DNA from: Stenotrophomonas sp. SY1
GTDB lineage: Bacteria; Pseudomonadota; Gammaproteobacteria; Xanthomonadales; Xanthomonadaceae
DNA: 64,000 nt
Reading direction: 5' to 3'
Assembly: GCF_021202945.1 (NCBI RefSeq)
Contig: NZ_JAJOYR010000001.1
Span: 2,461,543-2,525,542 of the forward strand
Positions 38,187 to 50,728 of this stretch are shown one piece after another. The notes under the pieces were generated by a model. That model saw only the letters and a list, made by a program, of their open reading frames with translations. It was not told the DNA's origin and did no database searches. Position numbers and translations under genes: made by a program. The first letter of the stretch is position 1. Every line of letters begins with the position of its first letter.

Positions 38187-40778
38187 TCAGGCGTTGACCG
38201 AATCGGCCACGTCCTTGTAGTCGGCAATCTGGTCGAAGTTCATGTAGCGGTAGATCTCGCTGCCAGCGGCATCGAGCACGCCAACATCGGCCATGTACTC
38301 TTCCTTGGTCGGGATACGACCCAGACGCGAGCAGATCGCGGCCAGTTCGGCCGAACCCAGGTACACGTTGGTGTTACGGCCCAGGCGATTCGGGAAGTTG
38401 CGGGTCGAGGTCGACATCGCGGTGGAGCCTTCGCGGATCTGTGCCTGGTTGCCCATGCACAGCGAGCAGCCCGGCATTTCCATGCGTGCGCCAGCAGCGC
38501 CGAAGGTGCCGTACACGCCTTCCTTGGTCAGCTCGGAGGCATCCATCTTGGTCGGCGGGGCCACCCACAGACGGGTCGGGATGTCACGCTTGCCTTCCAG
38601 CAGCTTCGCAGCAGCACGGAAGTGACCGATGTTGGTCATGCACGAACCGATGAACACTTCGTCGATCTTGGCACCGGCCACTTCAGACAGCGTCTTCACG
38701 TCGTCCGGGTCGTTCGGGCAGGCCACGATCGGCTCGTGGATGTCGGCCAGGTCGATCTCGATGACGGCGGCGTACTCGGCGTCGGCATCCGGCTCCAGCA
38801 GCTGCGGGTCGGCCAACCAGGCTTCCATCTTCTCCACGCGACGGGCCAGCGAACGGGCATCGGCGTAGCCTTCGGCAATCATCCACTTCAGCAGCGTGAT
38901 GTTGCTGTTGAGGTACTCGATGATCGGCTCCTTGTTCAGGCGCACCGAGCAACCGGCGGCCGAACGCTCGGCCGAGGCGTCGGACAGTTCGAACGCCTGC
39001 TCCACCTTCAGGTCCGGCAGACCTTCGATTTCCAGGATGCGGCCGGAGAAGATGTTCTTCTTGCCGGCCTTGGCCACGGTCAGCAGACCGGACTTGATCG
39101 CGTACAGCGGAATCGCGTTGACCAGATCACGCAGGGTCACGCCCGGCTGCATCTTGCCCTTGAAGCGCACCAGCACCGACTCCGGCATGTCCAGCGGCAT
39201 GACGCCGGTGGCAGCGGCGAAGGCGACCAGGCCCGAACCGGCCGGGAACGAGATGCCCACCGGGAAACGGGTGTGCGAGTCACCACCGGTACCGACGGTG
39301 TCCGGCAGCAGCATGCGGTTGAGCCAGCTGTGGATCACGCCGTCGCCCGGGCGCAGCGAGACGCCGCCACGGGTGGAGATGAACTCCGGCAGGGTGTGGT
39401 GGGTCTTCACGTCCACCGGCTTCGGGTAGGCAGCGGTGTGGCAGAACGACTGCATCACCAGGTCGGCCGAGAAGCCCAGGCAGGCCAGGTCCTTCAGCTC
39501 GTCACGGGTCATCGGGCCGGTGGTGTCCTGCGAGCCCACCGAGGTCATCTTCGGTTCGCAGTAGGTGCCCGGGCGCATGCCCTTGCCTTCCGGCAGGCCA
39601 CAGGCGCGGCCAACCATCTTCTGTGCAAGCGAGTAGCCCTTGCCGGTATCGGCCGGCTGCACCGGCAGACGGAACAGGTCGGTCACCGGCAGGCCCAGCG
39701 CTTCACGCGCCTTGGCGGTCAGGCCACGGCCGATGATCAGCGGAATGCGGCCACCGGCACGCACTTCGTCGAACAGAACGTCGCTCTTGACTTGGAACTC
39801 GGCGATCACTTCGCCGTTCTTCAGCGCCTTGCCATCGTACGGACGCAGCTCGACGACATCGCCGTGCTCCATCTTCGACACGTCCAGCTCGATTGGCAGC
39901 GCGCCGGCATCTTCCATGGTGTTGTAGAAGATCGGGGCGATCTTCGAACCCAGGCAGACACCGCCGAAGCGCTTGTTCGGGATGAAGGGGATGTCTTCAC
40001 CGGTGAACCACAGCACCGAGTTGGTGGCGGACTTGCGGCTGGAACCGGTACCGACCACGTCGCCGACGTAGGCAACCAGATTGCCCTTTTCCTTCAGCGA
40101 CAGGATCTCCTGGATCGGGCCTCGCTTGCCGTCTTCTTCCGGCACGAACGGGGCATCCGGACGCTTGTTCTTCAGCATCGCCAGGGCGTGCATCGGGATG
40201 TCCGGGCGGGTGGTGGCGTCCGGTGCCGGCGACAGGTCGTCGGTGTTGGTTTCGCCCGGCACCTTGAACACGGTGATGGTCAGGCTCTGCGGCACTTCCG
40301 GCTTGCTGGTGAACCACTCGGCATCGGCCCAGCTCTGCAGCACGCCCTGTGCATTGGCGTTGCCGGCCTTAACCTTTTCCTGCACGTCGTGGAAGGCATC
40401 AAACACCAGCAGCGTGTGCTTCAGGCCATTGGCGGCGATGGCGCCGACTTCGGCGTCGTCCAGCAGCTGGATCAGCGGGGCGACGTTGTAACCGCCGAGC
40501 ATGGTGCCCAGCAGTTCGGTGGCGCGCTCGCGGCTGATCAGTGCGTTCTTTTCGGTGCCGAAGGCAATGGCGGCCAGGTACGAGGCCTTGACCTTGGCGG
40601 CGTCGTCCACGCCAGCCGGCACGCGGTTGGTGATCAGGTCGAGCAGGAACTCGGCCTCACCCGCCGGTGGGTTCTTCAGCAGCTCGATGACGTCGGCCGT
40701 CTGCTGTGCGGTCAGCGGCAACGGCGGGATGCCAAGCGCGGCGCGCTCAGCTACGTGGTGGCGGTAGGCTTCCAACAT
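38187..40778 (-). CDS. acnB: Aconitate hydratase B
   Basis: An 863-residue aconitase B, the usual length. It starts [20 protein letters not shown] at 40778 with GGGAG upstream; longer in-frame extension is vapBC shadow. The [4Fe-4S] cysteines are in [14 protein letters not shown] and [13 protein letters not shown], with the HEAT-like N-terminal domain at 1-160. It interconverts citrate and isocitrate in the TCA cycle. A second, unrelated aconitase gene (acnA) lies 935 bases away in the opposite orientation, with a toxin-antitoxin pair between them. Confidence 0.97.
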   Translation of the reverse strand: MLEAYRHHVAERAALGIPPLPLTAQQTADVIELLKNPPAGEAEFLLDLITNRVPAGVDDAAKVKASYLAAIAFGTEKNALISRERATELLGTMLGGYNVAPLIQLLDDAEVGAIAANGLKHTLLVFDAFHDVQEKVKAGNANAQGVLQSWADAEWFTSKPEVPQSLTITVFKVPGETNTDDLSPAPDATTRPDIPMHALAMLKNKRPDAPFVPEEDGKRGPIQEILSLKEKGNLVAYVGDVVGTGSSRKSATNSVLWFTGEDIPFIPNKRFGGVCLGSKIAPIFYNTMEDAGALPIELDVSKMEHGDVVELRPYDGKALKNGEVIAEFQVKSDVLFDEVRAGGRIPLIIGRGLTAKAREALGLPVTDLFRLPVQPADTGKGYSLAQKMVGRACGLPEGKGMRPGTYCEPKMTSVGSQDTTGPMTRDELKDLACLGFSADLVMQSFCHTAAYPKPVDVKTHHTLPEFISTRGGVSLRPGDGVIHSWLNRMLLPDTVGTGGDSHTRFPVGISFPAGSGLVAFAAATGVMPLDMPESVLVRFKGKMQPGVTLRDLVNAIPLYAIKSGLLTVAKAGKKNIFSGRILEIEGLPDLKVEQAFELSDASAERSAAGCSVRLNKEPIIEYLNSNITLLKWMIAEGYADARSLARRVEKMEAWLADPQLLEPDADAEYAAVIEIDLADIHEPIVACPNDPDDVKTLSEVAGAKIDEVFIGSCMTNIGHFRAAAKLLEGKRDIPTRLWVAPPTKMDASELTKEGVYGTFGAAGARMEMPGCSLCMGNQAQIREGSTAMSTSTRNFPNRLGRNTNVYLGSAELAAICSRLGRIPTKEEYMADVGVLDAAGSEIYRYMNFDQIADYKDVADSVNA

Positions 40779-40816
40779 GACAACTCCCGGGTGTAACGGT
40801 TTGAGAATGGATGGGC

Positions 40817-41215
40817 TCAGCTTTGCGGCACGATCAGCTTCAGGCCCTTGAAGTAGTCGCGATAAAACGTGTCGTTCCAGGTGATCAGGCCGTCGCACTG
40901 CAGCAGCGCATGTGCGCCGACCATGAAATCGTCGATGCGGCGGGTGTCGCCGCTGCGCTGGCGATGGCGGCGGTGCATCTCGCCGGCACGCAACGCGGAT
41001 TTGGCTTCCAGCGGGCTGAAATGGACGCCCATTTCTTCCAATGCTTCCTGTACTTCGGCGCCACCGCGCAGCGAGGCGCAGACTTCGGCCAAGGTGGTGC
41101 CGCAGACGACCACCCGGCCACCGACAAGCGCCTGCCGCAGGCAGGCCTCCACCGCGTCGGCACGCGGGCCATCGCTGAGCAGTTCGATCAGCACAGGCGA
41201 ATCGACCGCGATCAT
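40817..41215 (-). CDS. vapC: VapC-type toxin (PIN-domain ribonuclease)
   Basis: A 132-residue PIN-domain protein. Likely acidic active-site residues are Asp5 ([10 protein letters not shown]), Glu44 (LAEVCASL), Asp94/95 ([13 protein letters not shown]) and Asp114 (TWNDTFY). VapC toxins cut tRNA or rRNA when free of antitoxin. Its start overlaps the antitoxin gene by 4 bases. The stop is 38 bases before the acnB start, so acnB could be partly co-transcribed with the module. Confidence 0.9.
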   Translation of the reverse strand: MIAVDSPVLIELLSDGPRADAVEACLRQALVGGRVVVCGTTLAEVCASLRGGAEVQEALEEMGVHFSPLEAKSALRAGEMHRRHRQRSGDTRRIDDFMVGAHALLQCDGLITWNDTFYRDYFKGLKLIVPQS

Positions 41216-41445
41216 GCTTCGTCGGCCTCGTCGCGGACGGTGCGCACCGCCTGTTCGGCCGATTCAAAGCCATCCAGCGCGAATTTGCCGCGCGCACGGG
41301 AAATGGCGTCGTCCACGCTCTTGCGCAGGATGATGCGGCTGCCTTCCAGCTCGACCTTCAGCAGCGTGCCCTTGGTCAGGCCCAACGCATCACGTACCGC
41401 CTTGGGCAGGGTGATCTGCCCGCGTTCAGCTACGGTGGCTTCCAT
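41212..41445 (-). CDS. vapB: VapB-type antitoxin (AbrB/SpoVT fold)
   Basis: A 77-residue protein with an N-terminal swapped-hairpin AbrB DNA-binding domain ([19 protein letters not shown]) and an acidic C-terminal tail that would wrap the toxin. The start at 41445 is chosen because GGAGG lies a few bases ahead; an upstream in-frame ATG at 41493 would place the promoter inside the gene. Confidence 0.9.
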   Translation of the reverse strand: MEATVAERGQITLPKAVRDALGLTKGTLLKVELEGSRIILRKSVDDAISRARGKFALDGFESAEQAVRTVRDEADEA

Positions 41446-41458
41446 GGGACCTCCAATG

Positions 41459-41483
41459 AAGTATGCACGAATTATACATACTT
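41459..41483 (-). promoter_or_regulatory. vapBC operator/promoter
   Basis: A perfect inverted repeat AAGTATG-N11-CATACTT centred 26 bases ahead of the vapB start. The spacer contains TATAAT on the minus strand (41471-41476), an ideal -10 box. A VapB-VapC complex bound here would block the promoter. Confidence 0.7.
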
Positions 41484-41713
41484 GCCCGGGCATACCCCAG
41501 CCCGCAGCTGACCGTCCGGGCCAACTCTGACGGCCCTGGAGCCGTTACACGGGCGCAACAAGCCGTTGCCTAAACTGGCGGCCACAGCCCTGCCCCGGCC
41601 GTGAACGCGTGGTCCATACTCGACCTGCATTCACACGGGCCATCGGCCCCGGAAAGCCCGCGCGGCGCCCCATGCACCGCGGCAAGCCATCTGTAAGAAA
41701 GGAGCAATGCCGT

Positions 41714-44476
<2,763 letters not shown>

Positions 44477-44573
44477 CCGACCGTTGATCGGCGGAAGCCC
44501 CGCCCCGCGCAGCACGCGGGGCGTTCCCAGCGGACGCACGGCAGTGCCGTGCAAGCGTCCACTGCTCACCCAC

Positions 44574-44630
44574 AACGGCGGACTGTTGCAGTACGTACTT
44601 CGCCAACTGGCCGCGAAGAAGGCGGCTTGA
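44574..44630 (+). pseudogene. Stray second copy of the acnA 3' end
   Basis: 57 bases encoding [18 protein letters not shown] and a TGA, identical in protein to the end of acnA (44420-44476). Five base differences separate them, every one synonymous (GGC/GGA, CTG/TTG, TTG/CTG, GCC/GCG, GCC/GCT). It looks like the tail of a diverged acnA allele left after recombination. Confidence 0.85.
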
Positions 44631-44661
44631 TCGACTTCTTGGAAGGCTTGATGATTTGATG

Positions 44662-44697
44662 AAAAGAACAACGCCCCTTCTGGGGCGTTGTTCTTTT
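44662..44697 (+). terminator. Rho-independent terminator after acnA region
   Basis: A 16-bp stem (AAAAGAACAACGCCCC, loop TTCT, GGGGCGTTGTTCTTTT) with a terminal T-run. It stands 186 bases after the acnA stop but only 32 after the duplicated tail, so it fits the tail copy better. Confidence 0.88.
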
Positions 44698-44699
44698 TC

Positions 44700-44981
44700 A
44701 CCCCTCCCCAACCCTCCCCTCCGCCTTCGGCGCAAGGGAGGGGGCAGAAGCGACTCGCTGCATCCCGGCCGAGCGCGCGAAACCATCCCTCCACTTGCAC
44801 CGAAGGCGGAGGGGAGGGGGCAGAAGCGATTCGCTGCATCCCGGCCGAGCGCGCAAAACCATCCCTTCACTTGCACCGAAGGCGGAGGGGAGGCGCAGAA
44901 GCGGTTCGCTGCACCCTGGCCGAGCACGCGAAACCACCCCCTCCCTTGCGCCGAAGGCGGAGGGGAGGGTTGGGGAGGGGT
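44700..44981. repeat. 45-bp perfect inverted repeat enclosing three 75-bp direct repeats
   Basis: 44700-44744 is the exact reverse complement of 44937-44981 (outer ends ACCCCTCCCC and GGGGAGGGGT). Between them the anchor GCAGAAGCG recurs at 44744, 44820 and 44895 (period 75-76), each unit containing TCGCTGCAYCCYGGCCGAGC. Frames through it are low-complexity and not credible genes. With the acnA tail copy and terminator it fills the 542-base gap before 45019. Confidence 0.9.
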
Positions 44982-45018
44982 AGCGCTCTTGCTCTTGCCT
45001 ATTGCACTTGCTCTTGCC

Positions 45019-45465
45019 CTACCTTCCCAGCGGCTTCCAACTGGCGCTGTACACCCGCCACTTTCCATCCTCGTAGCGCCAGCCGCTGACCATCTCCTGC
45101 ATGTCACCGCGCTCGGGCATCAATGCCCCCGTGCCACCTACCAGCAGCACATTGAACCGCACCGTCGCAGTACTACCGCCCTCGCCCATCTCCACCGTCA
45201 TCGGCCCGGTCTGCGCGGCGACCTTCTTGTTGAGCAGCAACTGCGCCTTCAGCAGACGCTCGAGTCCAGCCCGGTCCACGCCTTCGTTGCCGATGAACTC
45301 AGCCGACACCGAATCCATGAAGTCATTGGGTTCCCCCACCTCCACCGCATCCTGCATTGCAGCAATCGTCCGCCGCAGCTGCTGCTCGGGTGGCTCCCGA
45401 CCGCAGCCGCCCATGGAAAGCACAATCAGTACACAAAGCGTGCAATTAAGGACTGTTCGGAGCAT
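45019..45465 (-). CDS. Putative lipoprotein
   Basis: A 148-residue protein with a lipoprotein signal (VLIVLSMGGC, Cys at residue 21). The mature part is a mixed alpha/beta domain (QLRRTIAAMQDAVEVGEPND, SGWRYEDGKWRVYSASW) reminiscent of SnoaL/NTF2-like folds. No active site is evident. It would be membrane-anchored in the envelope. It is monocistronic, convergent with acnA and divergent from fadD. Confidence 0.75.
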   Translation of the reverse strand: MLRTVLNCTLCVLIVLSMGGCGREPPEQQLRRTIAAMQDAVEVGEPNDFMDSVSAEFIGNEGVDRAGLERLLKAQLLLNKKVAAQTGPMTVEMGEGGSTATVRFNVLLVGGTGALMPERGDMQEMVSGWRYEDGKWRVYSASWKPLGR

Positions 45466-45571
45466 CTAAATCCCTTCGCCTTTTCAATTCGGAACGGTAT
45501 GCTGGGACAACGGTGCCGGCAGCCGCTGCCGAGCCCGACCACTAGATCACATCCATTTCCTGGAGGGGAAG

Positions 45572-47254
45572 ATGAATCAGGAACGTCCCTGGCTGCAGAG
45601 CTACCCGGCCGGTGTCCCGGCTGAAATCGACGTCAACGAGTTCCGCTCTGTTGCCGCCGTGTTCGATACGTCGGTAGCCAAGTTCCGTGATCGGCCCGCC
45701 TACTCCAATTTCGGCAAGACCATCACCTACGGTGAAGCCGATGCGCTGGTAACCCAGTTCGCCTCCTATCTGCTCGGCGAACTGCAGCTCAAGAAGGGTG
45801 ACCGCGTCGCGGTGATGATGCCCAACTGCCTGCAGTACCCGATCGCCATCTTCGGCATCCTGCGCGCTGGCCTGACGGTGGTGAACGTCAACCCGCTGTA
45901 CACCGCGCGCGAGCTCAAGCACCAGCTGGTCGATGCCGGCGCTGCAGTGCTGCTGGTGGTGGACAACTTCGGCCAGACCGTGCAGCAGGTGATTGCTGAA
46001 ACCCCGGTCAAGCAGGTCATCACCACCGGCCTGGGCGACATGCTCGGCTTCCCCAAGGGCTGCATCGTCAACTTCGTGCTCAAGTACGTGAAGAAGATGG
46101 TGCCCGAGTACAGCCTGCCCGGCGCCGTGCGTTTCAACGACACCCTCAAGCTCGGCAAGCGCCACGCGATGCCGGTGGTGGAAATCGATCACGACGACAT
46201 TGCCTTCCTGCAGTACACCGGCGGCACCACCGGTGTTGCCAAGGGCGCGATGCTGACCCACCGCAACCTGGTCGCGAACATGCAGCAGGCTTCGGCGTGG
46301 ATCAGCGCATCCGGCGTGAAGCCGGGCGAAGAAGTGATCATCACCGCGCTGCCGCTGTACCACATCTTCGCACTGACAGCGAACGGCCTGGTCTTCATGA
46401 AGCTCGGTGGCCTGAACTACCTGATCACCAATCCGCGCGACATGAAGGGCTTCGTCAAGGAGCTCAAGAACAACCGCTTCACCGCCATCACCGGCGTCAA
46501 CACGCTGTTCAATGGCCTGCTCAATACCGAGGGTTTCGACCAGGTTGATTTCTCCAACCTCAAGGTCGCCCTGGGCGGCGGCATGGCGGTACAGCGCGCC
46601 GTGGCTGAGAAGTGGAAGAAGGTCACCGGCGTCACCCTGGTGGAAGCATACGGCCTGACCGAAACCTCGCCGGCAGCCTGCATCAACCCGCTGGATCTTA
46701 AGGACTACAACGGCTCCATCGGCCTGCCGATTCCCTCCACCGATGCCTGCGTCAAGAACGACGACGGCCAGATGGTCGGGACCGGCGAAGTGGGCGAACT
46801 GTGCATCCGTGGCCCGCAGGTGATGAAGGGCTACTGGCACCGCGCCGACGAAACCGAGAAGGTGCTCGATGCCGACGGCTGGCTGCACACCGGCGACATG
46901 GCACGCATGGACGAACAGGGCTTCTTCTACATCGTCGACCGCAAGAAGGACATGATCCTGGTGTCGGGCTTCAACGTGTACCCGAACGAGATCGAGGACG
47001 TCATCGCGATGATGCCCGGCGTGCTGGAAGTTGCCGCCGTTGGCGCTCCGAACGAGAAGTCCGGCGAAGTGGTGAAGGTGGTCATCGTCAAGAAGGATCC
47101 GAACCTCACCGAGGAGCAGGTCAAGGAATTCGCCCGCGCCAACCTCACCGGCTACAAGCACCCACGCATCGTCGAGTTCCGCAAGGAACTGCCGAAGACC
47201 AACGTCGGCAAGATCCTGCGCCGCGAACTGCGTGACTCCAAGCCGGAAGCCTGA
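45572..47254 (+). CDS. fadD: Long-chain fatty acid CoA ligase
   Basis: A 560-residue adenylate-forming enzyme. The P-loop-like AMP-binding motif YTGGTTGVAKGAMLTH is near 214-229, VEAYGLTETSPA near 355, and the C-terminal GWLHTGDMARMDEQG and KILRRELRD. It activates fatty acids to acyl-CoA for beta-oxidation. Length and sequence style match FadD. GGAGG lies 6-10 bases before the ATG. Confidence 0.95.
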   Translation: MNQERPWLQSYPAGVPAEIDVNEFRSVAAVFDTSVAKFRDRPAYSNFGKTITYGEADALVTQFASYLLGELQLKKGDRVAVMMPNCLQYPIAIFGILRAGLTVVNVNPLYTARELKHQLVDAGAAVLLVVDNFGQTVQQVIAETPVKQVITTGLGDMLGFPKGCIVNFVLKYVKKMVPEYSLPGAVRFNDTLKLGKRHAMPVVEIDHDDIAFLQYTGGTTGVAKGAMLTHRNLVANMQQASAWISASGVKPGEEVIITALPLYHIFALTANGLVFMKLGGLNYLITNPRDMKGFVKELKNNRFTAITGVNTLFNGLLNTEGFDQVDFSNLKVALGGGMAVQRAVAEKWKKVTGVTLVEAYGLTETSPAACINPLDLKDYNGSIGLPIPSTDACVKNDDGQMVGTGEVGELCIRGPQVMKGYWHRADETEKVLDADGWLHTGDMARMDEQGFFYIVDRKKDMILVSGFNVYPNEIEDVIAMMPGVLEVAAVGAPNEKSGEVVKVVIVKKDPNLTEEQVKEFARANLTGYKHPRIVEFRKELPKTNVGKILRRELRDSKPEA

Positions 47255-47274
47255 GGCTCAGGTCATTGGATGAC

Positions 47275-47305
47275 AAAAGCCCTCCCCTGACCGGGAGGGC
47301 TTTTT
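47275..47305 (+). terminator. Terminator for fadD
   Basis: Stem AAAAGCCCTCCC-CTGACC-GGGAGGGCTTTT followed by T, 20 bases after the stop. Confidence 0.9.
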
Positions 47306-47367
47306 CATTCTGGCGGTTGCATAGCGGACGTTTGGGCTTCATGCGTCCTGGCATTGTTACTGCGCTG

Positions 47368-47476
47368 TCATTCCCGCGCAGGCGGGAATCGCTCGTTGCT
47401 TTTGCTTTAAGCCGCTGCAATTCCCCTGCCCCCACAAAACAAGAGCCAAGAGCGATTCCCGCCTGTCGGGAATGAC
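47368..47476. repeat. Inverted pair of CATTCCCGC palindromes
   Basis: TCATTCCCGCGCAGGCGGGA at 47368 and its near reverse complement GATTCCCGCCTGTCGGGAATGA near 47455. These are palindromic repeats in opposite orientation, within the 557-base gap between fadD and lysS, which holds no gene I can support. Confidence 0.7.
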
Positions 47477-47533
47477 GACCTGAAAGTACCGCAGGCACGG
47501 CGCCGACTTCGTACGTGGGATGTCAGCAGACCC

Positions 47534-47649
47534 ATAGGAGCGACCTTGGTCGCGAAACTCATGCAACCTGCGGATTCAGAGGCGGGCTGCAACTGCAGTC
47601 ACCCGGGCGGTTCAATCGTTGCCAACTTCGCGACCAAGGTCGGTCCTAC
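47534..47649. repeat. Inverted pair of REP elements (AGGAGCGACC type)
   Basis: ATAGGAGCGACCTTGGTCGC at 47534 and TTCGCGACCAAGGTCGGTCC at 47627 are inverted copies about 70 bases apart, like bipartite REP pairs. They are a diverged version of the GTAGGAGCGGCC element seen at 60761 and 60943. Confidence 0.75.
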
Positions 47650-47762
47650 ATGGCCGCTTCGGGCTGTCCGCAAGAACTGCTCCATCGGCTCGTATGGAAC
47701 ATCAGCCCAGGGCGTCCGCAGATCGGAGGATCGGCGCGCGCATCACACCGAGCGATGCCCAC

Positions 47763-47793
47763 AAAAAAGCCCCGCGACTGCGGGGGGCTTTTA
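47763..47793 (-). terminator. Terminator for lysS
   Basis: Hairpin GCCCCGC-GACT-GCGGGG (with a two-base bulge) flanked by AAAAAA on one side and TTTT on the other, about 20 bases beyond the lysS stop on the minus strand. Confidence 0.75.
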
Positions 47794-47811
47794 GGCTCAC
47801 CTATGGAAACC

Positions 47812-49332
47812 TCAGGCTTCCGGGCGCATGTACGGGAACAGCAGCACGTCGCGGATCGAGGCGCGGCCGGTCAGCATCATCACCAGACGATCGATGCCGA
47901 TGCCAAGGCCGCCGGTCGGTGCCATGCCGTATTCCAGCGCACGGATGTAGTCCGAGTCGTAATGCATGGCTTCATCGTCACCACCTTCCTTGGCTTCCAC
48001 CTGCGCCTGGAAGCGCGCGGCCTGGTCTTCCGGGTCGTTCAACTCGGAGAAGCCGTTGGCGATTTCCTTGCCATTGATGAACAGCTCGAAGCGGTCGGTA
48101 TAACCGGCATCGGTGTCGCTGGCGCGCGCCAGCGGCGAGACTTCCACCGGGTGATCGGTGATGAAGGTCGGCTGGACCAGGGTGTGTTCGACGGTGGCTT
48201 CGAAGATTTCCAGCAGCAGCTTGCCCCAGCCGTAGGACGGCTTGACGCGGATCTTCAAACGCTCGCAATGGCGCAGCAGCGCATCGCGGTCGGTGCAGTC
48301 GGCCAGGCTGATCTCCGGGTTGTAGTGGCGCACCGCCTCATCCATGCGCCAGCGACGGAAGGCCGGGCCCAGGTTGATCTGCACGCCGTCCCATTCCACA
48401 TCGGTGGTGCCCAGCACCTGCTGCGCCACATCGCGGATCACACCCTCGGTCAGGTCCATCACTTCGTTGTACGTGGCGTAGGCCTCGTACAGCTCCATCA
48501 TGGTGAATTCCGGGTTGTGGCGGGTGCTGACGCCTTCGTTGCGGAAGTTGCGGTTGATTTCGTACACGCGCTCCAGGCCACCAACCACCAGGCGCTTGAG
48601 GTACAACTCCGGCGCCACGCGCAGGTAGAGGTCCAGGTCCAGCGCGTTGTGATGCGTGGTGAACGGCTTGGCCGTCGCGCCGCCGGGGATGTAATGCATC
48701 ATCGGCGTTTCGACTTCCAGGAAGTCGCGGTTGTCCAGCCACGCACGCATGGCGCGGATGATGCGCGAGCGCTTGATGAACACCTCGCGCGACTCGGGGG
48801 TCACGATCAGGTCCACGTAGCGCTGGCGGTAGCGCTGCTCGACGTCGGCCAGGCCGTGCCACTTGTCCGGCAACGGGCGCAGCGACTTGGTCAGCAGGCG
48901 GATGCTTTCGGCCTTGACCGACAGCTCACCGGTCTTGGTGCGGGTCAGACCGCCTTCGACGGCGATGATGTCGCCCACGTCCCAGCCCTTGAAGGCGGCG
49001 TAGACGTCACCGAGCACGGTGGCCTGCAGGAACAGCTGGATGCGGCCGGTTTCGTCCTGGATCTGCGCGAAGCTGGCCTTGCCCATGATGCGCTTGGCCA
49101 TCAGGCGGCCGGCCATCTTCACCGTGCGGCCGGATGCTTCCAGCGCTTCGCCGGTCCAGGTTTCGGCATCGGCAAACTCGGCCTGCAACGTGCCGGCAAA
49201 GTCTTCACGACGGAAGTCGTTCGGGTAGGCGATGCCCTGTGCGCGCAGTGCCGTGAGTTTCGCGCGGCGCTCGGCGATGAGGCTGTTCTCGTCGACGGGG
49301 GGCTGCGGCGCTACCGGGGTCTGTTCGTTCAT
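47812..49332 (-). CDS. lysS: Lysine-tRNA ligase (class II)
   Basis: 506 residues from [18 protein letters not shown], close to the usual length. An alternative start at 49347 (MNPNAMNEQ) cannot be excluded, since neither has a strong ribosome site. The OB-fold anticodon-binding domain (about 55-150) is followed by the class II core: motif 2 ([20 protein letters not shown]) and motif 3 ([15 protein letters not shown]). It charges tRNA-Lys. It follows prfB by about 100 bases, the conserved prfB-lysS order of gammaproteobacteria. Confidence 0.96.
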   Translation of the reverse strand: MNEQTPVAPQPPVDENSLIAERRAKLTALRAQGIAYPNDFRREDFAGTLQAEFADAETWTGEALEASGRTVKMAGRLMAKRIMGKASFAQIQDETGRIQLFLQATVLGDVYAAFKGWDVGDIIAVEGGLTRTKTGELSVKAESIRLLTKSLRPLPDKWHGLADVEQRYRQRYVDLIVTPESREVFIKRSRIIRAMRAWLDNRDFLEVETPMMHYIPGGATAKPFTTHHNALDLDLYLRVAPELYLKRLVVGGLERVYEINRNFRNEGVSTRHNPEFTMMELYEAYATYNEVMDLTEGVIRDVAQQVLGTTDVEWDGVQINLGPAFRRWRMDEAVRHYNPEISLADCTDRDALLRHCERLKIRVKPSYGWGKLLLEIFEATVEHTLVQPTFITDHPVEVSPLARASDTDAGYTDRFELFINGKEIANGFSELNDPEDQAARFQAQVEAKEGGDDEAMHYDSDYIRALEYGMAPTGGLGIGIDRLVMMLTGRASIRDVLLFPYMRPEA

Positions 49333-49434
49333 GGCATTGGGATTCATTTGGGGGGAGAAAACAGGATGCGGCAGGCGGGGCTTGCCGCACCGTACAACAC
49401 AACAAGGGAGCGGCCCGTGCAGGGCCACTCCGGA

Positions 49435-50560
49435 TTACGCGTCGCTGCGTTTGGCGCCCGCTTCCAGACCGGACTTCAGGCTGGCCTCGATGAATTCATC
49501 CAGGTCGCCGTCCAGCACCTTCTGCGTGTCGGTGCGTTCGATGCCGGTGCGCAGGTCCTTGATACGGCTCTGGTCGAGCACGTAGTTGCGGATCTGGCTG
49601 CCCCAGCCGATGTCGGACTTGGTGGCTTCCAGGGCATCGCGCTCGGTGTTGCGCTTCTGCACTTCCAGCTCATAGAGCTTGGCGGCCAGCATCTTCATCG
49701 CGGTATCGCGGTTCTGGTGCTGGCTGCGGCCGGTCTGGCAGGCGACAACGGTGTTGGTCGGGATGTGCGTGATACGCACCGCCGACTCGGTCTTGTTGAC
49801 GTGCTGACCACCGGCACCGGAGGAGCGGTACACGTCGGTGCGCAGGTCGGCCGGATTGATGTCGATTTCGATGTTGTCATCGACTTCCGGGGACACGAAC
49901 ACCGAGGTGAAGCTGGTGTGGCGACGGTTGTCCGAGTCGAACGGCGACTTGCGCACCAGGCGGTGCACGCCGATCTCGGTCTTCAGCCAGCCGTAGGCGA
50001 ACTCGCCTTCCACCCGGAACGTGGCCGACTTGATGCCGGCAACATCGCCACCGGACACTTCCATCAGCTCGGTCTTCCAGCCGCGCGATTCGCACCAGCG
50101 CAGGTACATGCGCAGCATCATTTCGGCCCAATCCTGGGCTTCGGTGCCACCGGCACCGGCCTGGATGTCGACGAATGCGTTGCAGCTGTCCATCTCGCCG
50201 GAGAACATGCGCTGGAATTCCAGCTTCTCGATGTGCGCCTGGTACTTGTCCAGGTCGGCGATCACCGCCACGGCGGTATCTTCGTCCTGCTCGCTTTCGG
50301 CCAGCTCAAGCAGTTCGGTGGCTTCGGACAAGCCGTCCAGTACATCGGCGATGCCGGTGACGGTCTTGTCGAGCATGGAGCGCTCACGACCCAGGGTCTG
50401 GGCGTACTCCGGGTTGTTCCAGATATCGGGGTTTTCCAGCTCGCGGGTTACTTCTTCGAGACGTTCTTTCTTGACGTCGTAGTCAAAGATACCCCCTGAG
50501 CGAGACCACACGATCGGTCAGATCGGCGATTCGCTGGCGGATGGGATTGAGTTCAATCAT
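49435..50560 (-). CDS. prfB: Peptide chain release factor 2, with programmed +1 frameshift
   Basis: RF2 of 374 residues read in two frames. The first frame starts at 50560 ([19 protein letters not shown]) and reaches CTT TGA at 50488-50483. A +1 slip at CTT continues as GAC TAC GAC in the main frame to 49435. The SPF stop-recognition tripeptide (RKSPFDSDN) and the catalytic GGQ (GAGGQHVNK) are present. It releases peptides at UGA and UAA. Annotated only from an ATG in the second frame, the N-terminus would be lost. Confidence 0.96.
50483..50497 (-). promoter_or_regulatory. prfB programmed frameshift site
   Basis: The minus strand reads AGG GGG TAT CTT TGA C, the classic RF2 autoregulatory site: a Shine-Dalgarno-like AGGGGG, a slippery CTT and an in-frame TGA. 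Scarce RF2 lets the ribosome pause and shift +1. Confidence 0.95.
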
Positions 50561-50728
50561 GGTCGGTCTAGGAAAAGGCAGACAAGCTGGCAATTCTAGC
50601 ATCCGCCGGGAGGCGCAGCTGACGTCAGCAATTGTCACTGAACAGGCGCCGGCTTGTCGGTAGAATCCCCACAGCACCCGCCTTGGCGGGGAACGGAAAC
50701 CCCCTTCGATGACTACAAGGACTCACGC

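Noticed and set aside
38046-40796. A 916-codon open frame opposite acnB
   Set aside because: Shadow of acnB: His/Gln/Arg-rich composition with no recognisable fold.
40779-41297. N-terminal extension of acnB giving a 1036-residue protein
   Set aside because: The extension is antisense-style sequence over vapBC; AcnB proteins begin at the MLEAYRHH site and are about 863 residues.
47515-50499. A 994-codon open frame opposite lysS and prfB
   Set aside because: It is antisense to two unmistakable conserved genes, has no domain pattern, and arises from GC-biased third positions.
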